Below are positions 1 to 6,176 of a stretch of 13,636 bases of DNA, in pieces. The position numbers and the translations under genes were made by a program. Numbering within the stretch: position 1 is the first letter of the stretch; every line of letters begins with the position of its first letter. Below the pieces are notes generated by a model, which saw only the letters and a list, made by a program, of their open reading frames with translations, had not been told where the DNA came from and did not search any database. The stretch lies in the NCBI GenBank assembly GCA_035486285.1, contig DATHNF010000025.1, forward strand, positions 1 to 13,636. Reading direction: 5' to 3'. The DNA comes from DATHNF01 sp035486285. GTDB taxonomy: Bacteria; Patescibacteriota; Saccharimonadia; Saccharimonadales; UBA4665.

Positions 1-566
1 GAGAGTGAGTTTAACAACGACTGCATGGCGTCACGTTTAAGATCCTGGTAGGTGGCAATCGGATAAGCATATGGCTCTTTCAAGTTCAGTTCGCCCCCCA
101 GGGTACCGTTAACTTTACCGATAGTGCTGAAGATATTGTGATCGGCTACCTCTTCTAGGCGGGCGGCAGGATAGGCGCTGACGATAGCCTGCCGGACAAC
201 TTCCAGTAAGGCAATCGGTACCGCCGCGTAGAAGTAAACGAAGCCCTGGCTGCCAACAATTTCGAAAGTGAAATGCCGCTGCCCATAGAAATTACTCTTG
301 AAACCCTTCTGCAACGTACTAGCAATAATGTTGTAAATAATAGTCGCTTTGCTGACAGTTTCATCTGTTACATCACGCGTATCACGGGCACCAACATCGG
401 TATCGTCACTTGGCGGTGGCAAATGAATGAGCAAGGGTACGATCTTCAGTCCGCGCTCGTAGTTCTTCTGCTCACGAAAGACCCGACGTGTTTGCAAAAA
501 AACAATGGGCACAGCAATCAAGACAATCACAAGAATGATTACCAGAGCGATGAGAATCGTTGTCAT
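1..566 (-). CDS. Membrane-anchored DUF87/VirD4-like type IV secretion family protein (N-terminal part, runs off window)
   Basis: The minus strand is open from ATG 566 to the window edge, giving about 188 residues. Residues 3-24 form one hydrophobic membrane helix ending in QTRR. A soluble part follows with the features KGFKSNFYGQ, FEIVGSQGFVYFYAAVP and YPIATYQDLKRDAMQSLLN. From memory these match the N-terminal region of CPR proteins annotated as type IV secretory conjugative DNA transfer proteins, which carry a DUF87/VirD4-like ATPase further on. That ATPase would lie outside the window, so no Walker motif is visible. The ATG is 6 nt after the stop of the Pro/Ala-rich gene, with no clear Shine-Dalgarno, suggesting translational coupling. 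The inferred role is an inner-membrane ATPase for DNA or protein export. The reading frame is certain; the family call is moderately sure. Confidence 0.8.
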   Translation of the reverse strand, partial: MTTILIALVIILVIVLIAVPIVFLQTRRVFREQKNYERGLKIVPLLIHLPPPSDDTDVGARDTRDVTDETVSKATIIYNIIASTLQKGFKSNFYGQRHFTFEIVGSQGFVYFYAAVPIALLEVVRQAIVSAYPAARLEEVADHNIFSTIGKVNGTLGGELNLKEPYAYPIATYQDLKRDAMQSLLNSL

Positions 567-572
567 TCCGGC

Positions 573-1007
573 CTACTTACTAAGCTTTATCGTCTTGCCG
601 TAGCGCTGTTTTATATAATCAGCCTTGAACATTGTTAATTCTTCGCTCTGCTGGTGTGGGTCATCCTTGGTGCGCTCGACAATCTGTTTCGCCTTGGTAA
701 CCCATTCTTTTTCAATCAAATCAGGATCATCCAGAGCGGCAGGAACGCTCGACTGTGCTGCCGATGCGCTATCATCTTGCACTGTTTGGGCCAGAGGTAT
801 GGCTGGCGGCAGTGGTAGCGGAATAGCCGGCACGGCCACAGGGGCAGTCTGGGCTTTGGTAGGCGCCCGCTCAGGTTTAGCAGGCAGCTGCTCCACTGAT
901 GGCGGCCCCGCTTCAAGCCCGGACGAAGGGGTTGCTAGCTGTTCGGCAGCTATCGGTGGCGGCAAGCTTAGGCCGGCGGTTTCATTTGATGAGGGTGAAG
1001 CATCCAT
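573..1007 (-). CDS. Pro/Ala-rich protein paired with the transfer-ATPase gene
   Basis: A 144-residue protein in two parts. Residues 1 to about 90 are low-complexity, rich in Pro, Ala and Ser, and probably disordered. The last 50 or so are charged and helical, with DPDLIEKEWVTKAKQIVERT, DDPHQQSEEL and IKQRYGKTIKLSK. From memory, this C-terminal block recurs in CPR genomes directly upstream of the DUF87-type ATPase gene, as here (6 nt gap). Its function is unknown; an adaptor for the membrane ATPase is an inference. The ATG at 1007 is preferred over an in-frame TTG at 1022 because TATACT lies exactly six bases upstream and there is no Shine-Dalgarno, which suits a leaderless mRNA. Read-through from the membrane gene upstream is also possible. 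Confidence 0.8.
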   Translation of the reverse strand: MDASPSSNETAGLSLPPPIAAEQLATPSSGLEAGPPSVEQLPAKPERAPTKAQTAPVAVPAIPLPLPPAIPLAQTVQDDSASAAQSSVPAALDDPDLIEKEWVTKAKQIVERTKDDPHQQSEELTMFKADYIKQRYGKTIKLSK

Positions 1008-1013
1008 GCTTAT

Positions 1014-1019
1014 AGTATA
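1014..1019 (-). promoter_or_regulatory. -10 hexamer for a leaderless start at 1007
   Basis: On the minus strand TATACT is followed by ataagc and then the ATG. The expected transcription start therefore falls on or next to the A of the start codon. No convincing -35 element is visible. Confidence 0.4.
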
Positions 1020-1079
1020 CAACCCGGGCAGGCTTGCTGGCTAGGGGTGCTTTATGGAGCAAAGCAATTTGCGAATGGC

Positions 1080-1463
1080 TCATGGCTCATGGCTTTTGGC
1101 ATTGCCAAAAGCTTTCTCCGCATACGAGCTATACAGATACGCGATCAAAGCTAGCGGTAATAGAACTAGCACGTCACGCGCGCTGAGTTCGCCCACTGAC
1201 TGCAAGGCCAGCAAGCCAGACACCAGCCCGGCCAAAACACCGGCCAGCCGGCGCCGGTGCCGTTTAAACGGCAGGCCATACCAGCTACCTACTCCCAACA
1301 CGGCATATGCCAGCACATACAATGTAAGGGCAAGTAGTACGAAGCCAATAATCCAGGCGAACGACGGCAATCGCTCCGGATCAGTCAGCGTGAAGAACAA
1401 GCCGTCGGCAACTAAAAGCACGCTTACAAACCAAAACCGGCGGGCTGTAAATAGTTTCTTCAT
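1080..1463 (-). CDS. Small polytopic membrane protein of unknown function
   Basis: A 127-residue protein that starts MKKLFTARRFW and has about four hydrophobic helices (near residues 9-25, 32-55, 72-88 and 95-110), with a basic loop KRHRRR between helices 2 and 3. The ATG at 1463 is preceded by GAAGG about nine bases away, so it is chosen over an upstream in-frame TTG at 1481. No family is recognised. It is first in a run of three minus-strand genes leading to the transfer-ATPase gene, so a membrane role beside that system is possible but unproven. A plus-strand ORF over the same region has no sensible composition and is treated as its shadow. The last codons contain a perfect 9-bp inverted repeat at 1092-1112. 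Confidence 0.7.
   Translation of the reverse strand: MKKLFTARRFWFVSVLLVADGLFFTLTDPERLPSFAWIIGFVLLALTLYVLAYAVLGVGSWYGLPFKRHRRRLAGVLAGLVSGLLALQSVGELSARDVLVLLPLALIAYLYSSYAEKAFGNAKSHEP
1092..1112. repeat. Perfect inverted repeat at the 3' end of the membrane gene
   Basis: GCTTTTGGC and GCCAAAAGC flank a 3-base loop, giving a 9-bp stem. It lies just inside the last codons of the minus-strand gene, next to a short tandem repeat (ATGGCTC twice, 1075-1088). There is no T-run on the minus strand, so it is not a canonical terminator. It could stabilise an mRNA end or be chance. Confidence 0.4.
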
Positions 1464-1596
1464 AATAAAGCCTTCACACAAACCCCCAGCCCGACCGTAC
1501 AGTCACTGCTCCCCTGATTACACGATTATGTATGCAGCTATACACGTTTCCAACTTTCAAACTTTCTGGCTACCATAGGTTATAAATGGTGCCGGG

Positions 1597-1624
1597 GTGA
1601 CAAATCCGCTCATATAAATAGACT
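1597..1624 (+). promoter_or_regulatory. Possible promoter for the multi-hairpin RNA
   Basis: GTGACA (1597-1602) and TAGACT (1619-1624) are 16 bases apart. This would start transcription near 1631, just before the GC-rich hairpin cluster. The -35 matches 5 of 6 and the -10 matches 4 of 6 consensus bases. Confidence 0.35.
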
Positions 1625-1630
1625 ATTGGA

Positions 1631-1830
1631 GCGCTTGCCACCCACAGCTGACTGACCGCTCTATCGGCCTTGAGGGCCAAACAGAGCGTCGTACGGATCT
1701 CTCCGTGATGCAAATCGCCGGGCAGCTATCGAGAAGAGCCTGCGGCGTGATGGCTGGAAGCCGTCTTGCGATGTAAGTCCGCCCCCGCGAGGGCTTCGTT
1801 GTAACTCTAAATTGTACGAACGTTTTTGTT
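1631..1830 (+). ncRNA. Candidate structured RNA, family not recognised
   Basis: This GC-rich block sits in AT-rich non-coding DNA and has no open frame. By eye it folds into consecutive helices: CGCTCT 1657-1662 with AGAGCG 1683-1688, enclosing GGCC 1666-1669 with GGCC 1675-1678; ACGGA 1693-1697 with TCCGT 1702-1706; CGCC 1716-1719 plus GCAG 1722-1725 with CTGC 1740-1743 plus GGCG 1744-1747; GATGGCT 1749-1755 with AGCCGTC 1759-1765; and GCCC 1781-1784 with GGGC 1791-1794. GCAA 1710-1713 and TTGC 1766-1769 could close a three-way junction around two of them. A T-rich run (TTTTTGTTTT, 1823-1832) follows a weak 5-bp stem and may be the 3' end. I see no tmRNA, SRP, riboswitch or tRNA signature. 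The strand is uncertain because most helices also form on the complement. Confidence 0.45.
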
Positions 1831-2037
1831 TTGGTGACTTACAAGTTCTAGACTAGCATGCTCCGCCCCAAATGTCAATCCTCTTATGCTTCCAACAAAC
1901 TGTTTGTAATGCCAAGGTCAACATAAACTCTGCGATTTAATATTTTAAAGACCAGCTCCAAGCCTTATTTAATAGGTTCAGTGGTGCCAAGGAGAAAAGT
2001 TATGCACAGCTTTCCGCGCAATTAAGCATAATTGTTA

Positions 2038-2064
2038 TTGACGACTTTTTATCTATTCTATAAG
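2038..2064 (+). promoter_or_regulatory. Promoter of the putative small RNA
   Basis: TTGACG (2038-2043) and TATAAG (2059-2064) each match five of six consensus bases, with a 15-base spacer that is slightly short. The predicted start is near 2071, just before the first hairpin of the putative RNA. Confidence 0.45.
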
Positions 2065-2070
2065 ATACGT

Positions 2071-2242
2071 ATAGCGCTTGAACAAATTAAGTGCTCAAAA
2101 ACAAAAACGCCAAATAGGGACGACGATTTCTCGCAAGTCGTTGTCCCACTAGAACAGATAACCAAAACCTTCAAAAGCAAATCCAAACAAACAACTTAAA
2201 TTATTCTTAAAACACCTTGTCTCTCCCAAGACAAGGTGTTTT
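2071..2242 (+). ncRNA. Putative small RNA: three hairpins joined by G-poor linkers, ending in a terminator
   Basis: From the predicted start to the terminator the stretch has no open frame but a clear design. Hairpin 1: AGCGCTT 2073-2079 pairs with AAGTGCT 2089-2095. Hairpin 2: GGGACGACGA 2117-2126 pairs with TCGTTGTCCC 2138-2147 and extends inward to 13 bp around a five-base loop. Hairpin 3 is the terminator at 2209-2242. The linker 2148-2208 is A/C-rich with only a few G, as expected for a deliberately single-stranded segment. This organisation suits a trans-acting small RNA or an antisense RNA. It is not a family I recognise. An alternative is a long leader of comM, but the terminator and the repeat at 2273-2366 lie between them. 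Confidence 0.5.
2209..2242. terminator. Strong intrinsic terminator (possibly bidirectional)
   Basis: AAAACACCTTGTCT pairs perfectly with AGACAAGGTGTTTT around a six-base loop (ctccca), a 14-bp stem. The plus-strand 3' side runs into TTTTACTTTT. The minus strand also ends in a T-rich run (TTTTAAGAATAATTT), so it may work both ways. Confidence 0.8.
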
Positions 2243-2272
2243 ACTTTTGCTAAAGAAACACTTTCTAAAACT

Positions 2273-2366
2273 TGTCATTCTGAATTCATTTCAGGATCCA
2301 TACGGATAGTTAAAGACTCCGGCCTAACTCTGTTCGTACTGGTACTGAAACAAGTTCAGGATGACA
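2273..2366. repeat. Palindromic interspersed repeat, copy 1
   Basis: The left arm is 2273-2299 (TGTCATTCTGAATTCATTTC...) and the right arm 2341-2366 (...CTGAAACAAGTTCAGGATGACA). They are imperfect inverted copies separated by about 40 bases. The arms match the repeat at 6660-6744, so the two belong to one family of non-coding palindromic (REP/MITE-like) elements. It lies between the small RNA terminator and comM. Confidence 0.75.
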
Positions 2367-2442
2367 GTGCCTAGGCTATGCCTAAACTTCACGTACAACT
2401 TTCGGAACATGATATCAGGGGTGGGTAAAAGAAGAGAGCCCT

Positions 2443-3972
2443 ATGAGCGCCACCGTCCAAAGCATTATTGCCAGCGGCACATCAGGTACCATCGTTGACA
2501 TTGAGTGCAGCCTATCTAACAACTTGCCAAATATCATTATTGTCGGCTTTGCTAATAAGGCTGTCGATGAGGCGAAGGAGCGTATCAGGGGTGCATTCGC
2601 AGATAGCCGTATAATGCTACCTCGCAAACGCATCACTGTTAATTTGGCCCCGGCCGACATTCCCAAGGCCGATAGCGGCTTTGACCTGGCCATTGCCGTC
2701 AGTATCTTACTGGCCAGCGAACAGATACCTGACACCGTCACCAAGAGACAAGCTTTCATCGGCGAACTGGGCCTTGGCGGCAACACCCGCGCGGTTCGGG
2801 GCATTATCGGCAAACTGTTGGCCGGCCGAGCCCAAGGCATCACGACTTTTTATATACCAGCCGCCAATCTCAAACAGGCCCAACTAATACCAAACATCAC
2901 GCTAGTACCAATTAATACCTTGCAGCAGCTCTATAACCACTGTCATCAAACGGCCCGGCTCACCCCTGTAAAAACTGGTGCTGGCAAGCACGAGGCAGAG
3001 CGTAGCTCAGGTCCGGCTTCAGAGACGCCGCTCAGTGAAGTCGTGGGCCAGGCCCAAGCCAAACGGGCCCTGGAGATAGCGGCAGCTGGCGGCCATAATG
3101 TCTTCTTTAGCGGACCGCCCGGTACTGGCAAGAGCATGCTGGCCAAAGCCCTACCGAGCATCCTGCCCCCTCTGAACCGCGAGGAAGTGCTGGAGGTCAC
3201 CCATTTGCATAGCTTAGCTAGCCATAATTATGAGCAGATTATCAACGAGCGGCCATTTCGGGCACCGCACCATAGCGCCAGCCACGTGGCAGTTACTGGT
3301 GGTGGGCTCAATTTACGGCCTGGCGAGATCAGCTTAGCCCATCGCGGCGTATTGTTCTTCGACGAACTGCCGGAGTTTGGCCGGATGACATTAGAAGCTT
3401 TGCGCCAACCGCTGGAAGACCGGATTATTAGTGTGGCCCGGGCTAAAGACACTGCCGAGTACCCCGCCAATTTCATCCTGGTAGCCACGGCCAACCCCTG
3501 CCCGTGCGGCTATTACGGCACTGCCGGCACCTGCCGCTGCATGCCGCACCAGATCATCCGTTACCGCCAGCGCTTATCCGGCCCCATCCTGGATCGTATC
3601 GACCTCTATAGCAACGTGCATGAAGTCCAGCATGACAAGCTACTAGCCAAAGCCACTGAGCCGCAAGCCGACGAAATTGTACGGAAACGAATCGCGGATG
3701 CCCGGCAGCTGCAAACTAAACGCTTTGGTAGCCCGGGCAAGCTCAACGCCGACATGACCAACGCCGACATCAAACACCACGGCCGACTGGAGACCGAAGC
3801 CACCGCGCTGCTCAATACTGCCGCCCAGCGCCTCAACATCTCGGCTCGTGCCTATATGCGGACCGTCAAAGTCGCCCGCACCATAGCCGACCTGGAAACG
3901 TCGGCCGGCATTACTGCAGCCCACATCAGCGAAGCCCTCGCCTACCGTAGCCAACCATACCAACAAACCTAG
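2443..3972 (+). CDS. comM: YifB/ComM family AAA+ ATPase (Mg-chelatase-like)
   Basis: A 509-residue protein, the usual length for the family. Residues 1-165 are the N-terminal ChlI-like domain (NLPNIIIVGFANKAVDEAKE, then APADIPKADSGFDLAIA). The AAA+ module follows VGQAQAKRALEIAAAGGHN, with Walker A GPPGTGKS at 224-231, Walker B LFFDELPEF at 304-312, sensor ATANP at 348-352, a cysteine cluster C353, C355, C364, C366, and GPILDRIDL at 380-388. The C-terminal part has the family motif SARAYMRTVKVARTIADLE. ComM is a DNA helicase that promotes branch migration of incoming DNA during natural transformation, acting in the cytoplasm. The ATG is preceded by AAGAAGAGAG. It converges with the PGDYG-like gene, stops 21 nt apart, with no terminator visible between them. 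Confidence 0.95.
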   Translation: MSATVQSIIASGTSGTIVDIECSLSNNLPNIIIVGFANKAVDEAKERIRGAFADSRIMLPRKRITVNLAPADIPKADSGFDLAIAVSILLASEQIPDTVTKRQAFIGELGLGGNTRAVRGIIGKLLAGRAQGITTFYIPAANLKQAQLIPNITLVPINTLQQLYNHCHQTARLTPVKTGAGKHEAERSSGPASETPLSEVVGQAQAKRALEIAAAGGHNVFFSGPPGTGKSMLAKALPSILPPLNREEVLEVTHLHSLASHNYEQIINERPFRAPHHSASHVAVTGGGLNLRPGEISLAHRGVLFFDELPEFGRMTLEALRQPLEDRIISVARAKDTAEYPANFILVATANPCPCGYYGTAGTCRCMPHQIIRYRQRLSGPILDRIDLYSNVHEVQHDKLLAKATEPQADEIVRKRIADARQLQTKRFGSPGKLNADMTNADIKHHGRLETEATALLNTAAQRLNISARAYMRTVKVARTIADLETSAGITAAHISEALAYRSQPYQQT

Positions 3973-3993
3973 GTTATACATCTTAAATAAGGC

Positions 3994-4510
3994 CTATTGA
4001 CGATCTATAGGAGCCTGCTCAACAGGCGCATACGTAGCTAGAAATTCTTCATGGCCAATTATATAGCGGTCAGGCCCTATAACATTGAGCTGCTCAGGAT
4101 CATAGACAGTAGCAATCATACAAGCCGCATTGCCAAACTGTTCTTCACCCCATGGAGCCATGATCTTAATGTCACCACCGGTTGGATTTTGGAAGGCACG
4201 GGCCATTCCTTTTGCACGAAATATTCCCTCTTCTTCAGTAGCTTCATAGCGCTTGCCGAAATTATCAGATTTCAAAACGTATTCTTCACCGCCAGGATTG
4301 GTGACAATAAGATCACCCTCTTCAGCTGTATTAACTGTTTCCTTAAGACCCCCCCCCCAGGATGGTTTTGACCTGTTCACCAGGAATAGCTGCTCGAGCT
4401 TTTACTGTAGCTGTTTTAGCATACACAGGGGCTTGCGCCAGAGCATCGGTATACGCCTGGCTTGATAAGTCGAGTTCTTGTACCTGTTTTTGGGGGAAAG
4501 TTTCGGTCAT
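3994..4510 (-). pseudogene. PGDYG-like hypothetical protein, frame broken at a G10 run
   Basis: The minus-strand frame opens at ATG 4510 (MTETFPQKQVQELDLSS, then KTATVKARAAIPGEQVKTIL). It reaches a run of ten G (C10 at 4349-4358 on plus) and then stops within a few codons, giving a 55-residue peptide. With nine G the frame reads ILGGGLKETVNTAEEGD and continues to the stop at 3994, about 171 residues in all. The downstream part has GDLIVTNPGGEEYVL, FGKRYEAT, a repeat-like IFRAKGMARAFQNPTGGDI, and PWGEEQFGNAAC. By eye this resembles PGDYG-type small domains; function is unknown. Both parts look well conserved, so the break is recent, a slippage switch or a sequencing error. The strong promoter upstream argues for an active gene. 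Confidence 0.75.
4349..4358. repeat. Homopolymer C10/G10 tract inside a gene
   Basis: Ten consecutive C on plus (G on the coding strand) sit at codons 51-54 of the minus-strand gene. Its length decides whether the full protein is made: nine keeps the frame, ten breaks it. Confidence 0.95.
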
Positions 4511-4544
4511 GGTTTTTGTTTTTTATTTACTAATTTATGTCTAT

Positions 4545-4573
4545 ATAATAACAATAATATGCTTATTTGTCAA
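4545..4573 (-). promoter_or_regulatory. Sigma70-type promoter of the PGDYG-like gene
   Basis: On minus, TTGACA (4573-4568) and TATTAT (4550-4545) are separated by exactly 17 bases. The start should be near 4538, giving an A-rich leader of about 28 nt without a Shine-Dalgarno sequence before ATG 4510. Confidence 0.8.
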
Positions 4574-4668
4574 ATATCCCGTATCGACAGTCGGTTTTTC
4601 ACACTAGATATATTCGAACAGTTTTAACTATTTATTTGTTATTAAAAGCAAGAGCCTAGATAATAGGT

Positions 4669-4697
4669 TTGACCTCTGGGGTTTCATCTGTTAAAAT
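4669..4697 (+). promoter_or_regulatory. Promoter of the infC-rpmI-rplT operon
   Basis: TTGACC (4669-4674) and TAAAAT (4692-4697) are 17 bases apart and each matches five of six consensus bases. Transcription should start near 4704, leaving a leader of only about 33 nt. That is too short for the long L20-binding leaders known from other bacteria. Confidence 0.8.
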
Positions 4698-4736
4698 GCT
4701 TATTACTTTGAAAGCAACTTTTAAGGAGACGAACTT

Positions 4737-5315
4737 ATAGCCAAATACACTCGCCTGAATGATCAAATTCGGGCACCCCGGTTGCGCGTCATCGATGATG
4801 ATGGCAAGCAGCTTGGCCTCTTGACCAAACAAGAAGCCTTAGCCATCGCGCGGGAGCGGGAGCTTGATTTGGTAGAAATATCGCCCGACGCTGACCCGCC
4901 AGTTTGCAAGATCGTCGACTGGGGCAAATACAACTACCAGCGAACCAAGCAATTGCAGAAGAACCGCAAGACCGCCAAATCACTCGACATGAAGCAGATA
5001 CGGTTTGGCTTGCGAATCGGCGCCCACGACCTGGAAATCAAGCTCGGCAAAGTCGCGAAATTCCTAGAGGCTGGCCACAAGGTCAAAATCACGCTGGTCT
5101 ACCGCGGCCGCGAGCAAGCCCACAAGGAAATCGGTTTCCAAATAGCTCAGCGGGTAATCGAGAGCTTCGGTGATACAATAGTAGTCGACCAACAGCCACA
5201 GCTAGCCGGCAGACAACTAAACTTTGTCGTCAGGAACAGTGGCAAGAAACCAGTCGTACTAGCAGCTGCACCTATAGACAACACAACTACAGATAGCAAA
5301 GAAGGAGATAATTAA
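4737..5315 (+). CDS. infC: Translation initiation factor IF-3 (AUA start)
   Basis: IF-3 binds the 30S subunit, checks start-codon and initiator-tRNA pairing and prevents early subunit joining. The N-domain carries RLNDQIRAPRLRVID, EALAIARERELDLVEISP and PPVCKIVDWGKYNYQ. The C-domain carries MKQIRFGLRIGAHDLEIKL, AGHKVKITLVYRGRE and the downstream helices. An extra acidic tail follows (TTTDSKEGDN). The conserved RLN block lies upstream of the first ATG, GTG or TTG that could serve, and an in-frame TAA sits at 4722-4724. The only start that keeps this block and is well placed after AAGGAG (4723-4728, 8-nt spacer) is ATA at 4737. This gives 192 residues. Rare start codons are typical of infC and let IF-3 repress its own translation. 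CTG at 4755 or TTG at 4782 would cut into the conserved region. Confidence 0.95.
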   Translation: MAKYTRLNDQIRAPRLRVIDDDGKQLGLLTKQEALAIARERELDLVEISPDADPPVCKIVDWGKYNYQRTKQLQKNRKTAKSLDMKQIRFGLRIGAHDLEIKLGKVAKFLEAGHKVKITLVYRGREQAHKEIGFQIAQRVIESFGDTIVVDQQPQLAGRQLNFVVRNSGKKPVVLAAAPIDNTTTDSKEGDN

Positions 5316-5509
5316 TGCCCAAGCTTAAAACTCATAGCGGTACCAAAGACCGCGTCCGCCTCAGCAAGAACGGCAAAGTCCGGGTTGGCAGCGCCAACCT
5401 CAACCACTTTCTGGGCAAGAAGAGCGGTAGCCGCAAGCGTTCGCTCCGCGGCCTCACTACTCGAAGCGGCAAAATGGCCAAGAATATCAAGAAGAATTTA
5501 GGAGCTTAG
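5315..5509 (+). CDS. rpmI: 50S ribosomal protein bL35
   Basis: A 64-residue, highly basic protein beginning MPKLKTHSGTKDRVRLSKNG, with the family motifs NHFLGKKSGSRKRSLRG and a lysine-rich end. The length is normal for bL35, a structural protein of the large subunit. The ATG overlaps the infC stop by one base (TAATG) and has AAGGAG at 5302-5307, so translation is probably coupled to infC. It is the middle gene of the conserved infC-rpmI-rplT operon. Confidence 0.97.
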   Translation: MPKLKTHSGTKDRVRLSKNGKVRVGSANLNHFLGKKSGSRKRSLRGLTTRSGKMAKNIKKNLGA

Positions 5510-5512
5510 AAG

Positions 5513-5857
5513 ATGCGCGTAAAACGAGGCGTCACCAGTCACGCCAAACACAAGAAGATCCGTAAAGCCACGAAAGGTTTCAGCCATCCCAACCGCGTCA
5601 GTATCAAACGCGGCCGCCAAGCTCTGACCAAATCTCTACAGTACGCCACCCGTGACCGCAAGAACCGCAAGCGAACCTTCCGAGAGCTGTGGAACACTCG
5701 TATCAACGCTGCTGCACGCCTGAACGGCACCACGTACAGCAAGCTAATCGCTGGCCTCAAAGCCGCCAACATCACTCTAGACCGCAAAATACTTGCCGAA
5801 CTAGCTGTTAACGAGCCAGCCGCCTTCACCGCTGTCGTCAAAGCCGCTAAGAAATAG
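5513..5857 (+). CDS. rplT: 50S ribosomal protein bL20
   Basis: A 114-residue protein starting MRVKRGVTSHAKHKKIRKAT, with GFSHPNRVSIKRGRQALTKS, YATRDRKNRKRTFRELW and INAAARLNGTTYSKLIAGLK, all typical of bL20. This protein binds 23S rRNA early in large-subunit assembly and in several bacteria represses its own operon. The ATG is 3 nt after the rpmI stop, with TAGGAG about eight bases upstream. No leader structure for autoregulation is visible upstream of infC. It converges with the 5862-6134 gene, 4 nt between stops, and no clear terminator is seen. Confidence 0.97.
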   Translation: MRVKRGVTSHAKHKKIRKATKGFSHPNRVSIKRGRQALTKSLQYATRDRKNRKRTFRELWNTRINAAARLNGTTYSKLIAGLKAANITLDRKILAELAVNEPAAFTAVVKAAKK

Positions 5858-5861
5858 GCAG

Positions 5862-6134
5862 TTAACTAGTCTTTTTCGATATAAAAGGCTGCAGATCTTG
5901 CAGTCTAAGTTCAGATAAATCTTGTAAGGTATTAGGCAAGCGCTGCGTTATCACTGTCGCAGGCACATCGGGTGCGGCGCTTTGCCTACTATGAGTAGGA
6001 GCCAAGCTGGACTGATCAGCTAGCTTTATAGCTAATACAGAGAGCACTGCCACCCCGCCCAACATTATTGCCATAGAAGTATTCTGGTAGTCTGAATCAG
6101 CTTCGTGTCTATTAAGGGTAGATCGACGTGCCAT
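5862..6134 (-). CDS. Small single-pass membrane protein, leaderless
   Basis: A 90-residue protein that starts MARRSTLNRHEADSDYQ, has one hydrophobic helix at about residues 20-38 (NTSMAIMLGGVAVLSVLAIK), then a polar tail with PDVPATVITQRLPNTLQDLS. It looks like an N-in, C-out anchored protein; no family is recognised. An upstream in-frame ATG at 6218 would place the start inside rnpB, so ATG 6134 is chosen. A perfect TTGACA and a TATTAT lie at 6172-6144 with the -10 ending nine bases before the ATG, which supports a leaderless mRNA. It follows rnpB directly. Confidence 0.65.
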   Translation of the reverse strand: MARRSTLNRHEADSDYQNTSMAIMLGGVAVLSVLAIKLADQSSLAPTHSRQSAAPDVPATVITQRLPNTLQDLSELRLQDLQPFISKKTS

Positions 6135-6143
6135 AATAATTTT

Positions 6144-6172
6144 ATAATAACAATTATATATAATTTTGTCAA
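6144..6172 (-). promoter_or_regulatory. Promoter of the 90-residue membrane protein gene
   Basis: On minus, TTGACA (6172-6167), a 17-base spacer and TATTAT (6149-6144) make a near-perfect sigma70 promoter. Both hexamers and the spacing are the same as in the promoter at 4545-4573. The -35 begins four bases after the rnpB P1 helix ends. Confidence 0.75.
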
Positions 6173-6176
6173 TAGG

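Noticed and set aside
625..1044. Plus-strand open frame opposite the Pro/Ala-rich gene
   Set aside because: Gly/Ser/Ala-rich translation is the mirror of a Pro/Ala-rich gene; no start signal, and the minus-strand gene fits the operon.
1054..1578. Plus-strand open frame of 174 codons opposite the small membrane protein
   Set aside because: It has no ribosome binding site, odd composition and no domain, and it mirrors a minus-strand gene with clear membrane helices and a good start.
2000..2008. TTATGCACA, one mismatch from a DnaA box
   Set aside because: A single near-match with no cluster, no dnaA or dnaN and no AT-rich unwinding region nearby; not evidence of an origin.
3643..3981. Minus-strand open frames inside comM
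   Set aside because: Shadows of a strongly conserved AAA+ gene.
5840..5880. Terminator after rplT
   Set aside because: Only a weak four-pair stem near a short T-run (ctttttc); it overlaps the stop of the convergent gene.
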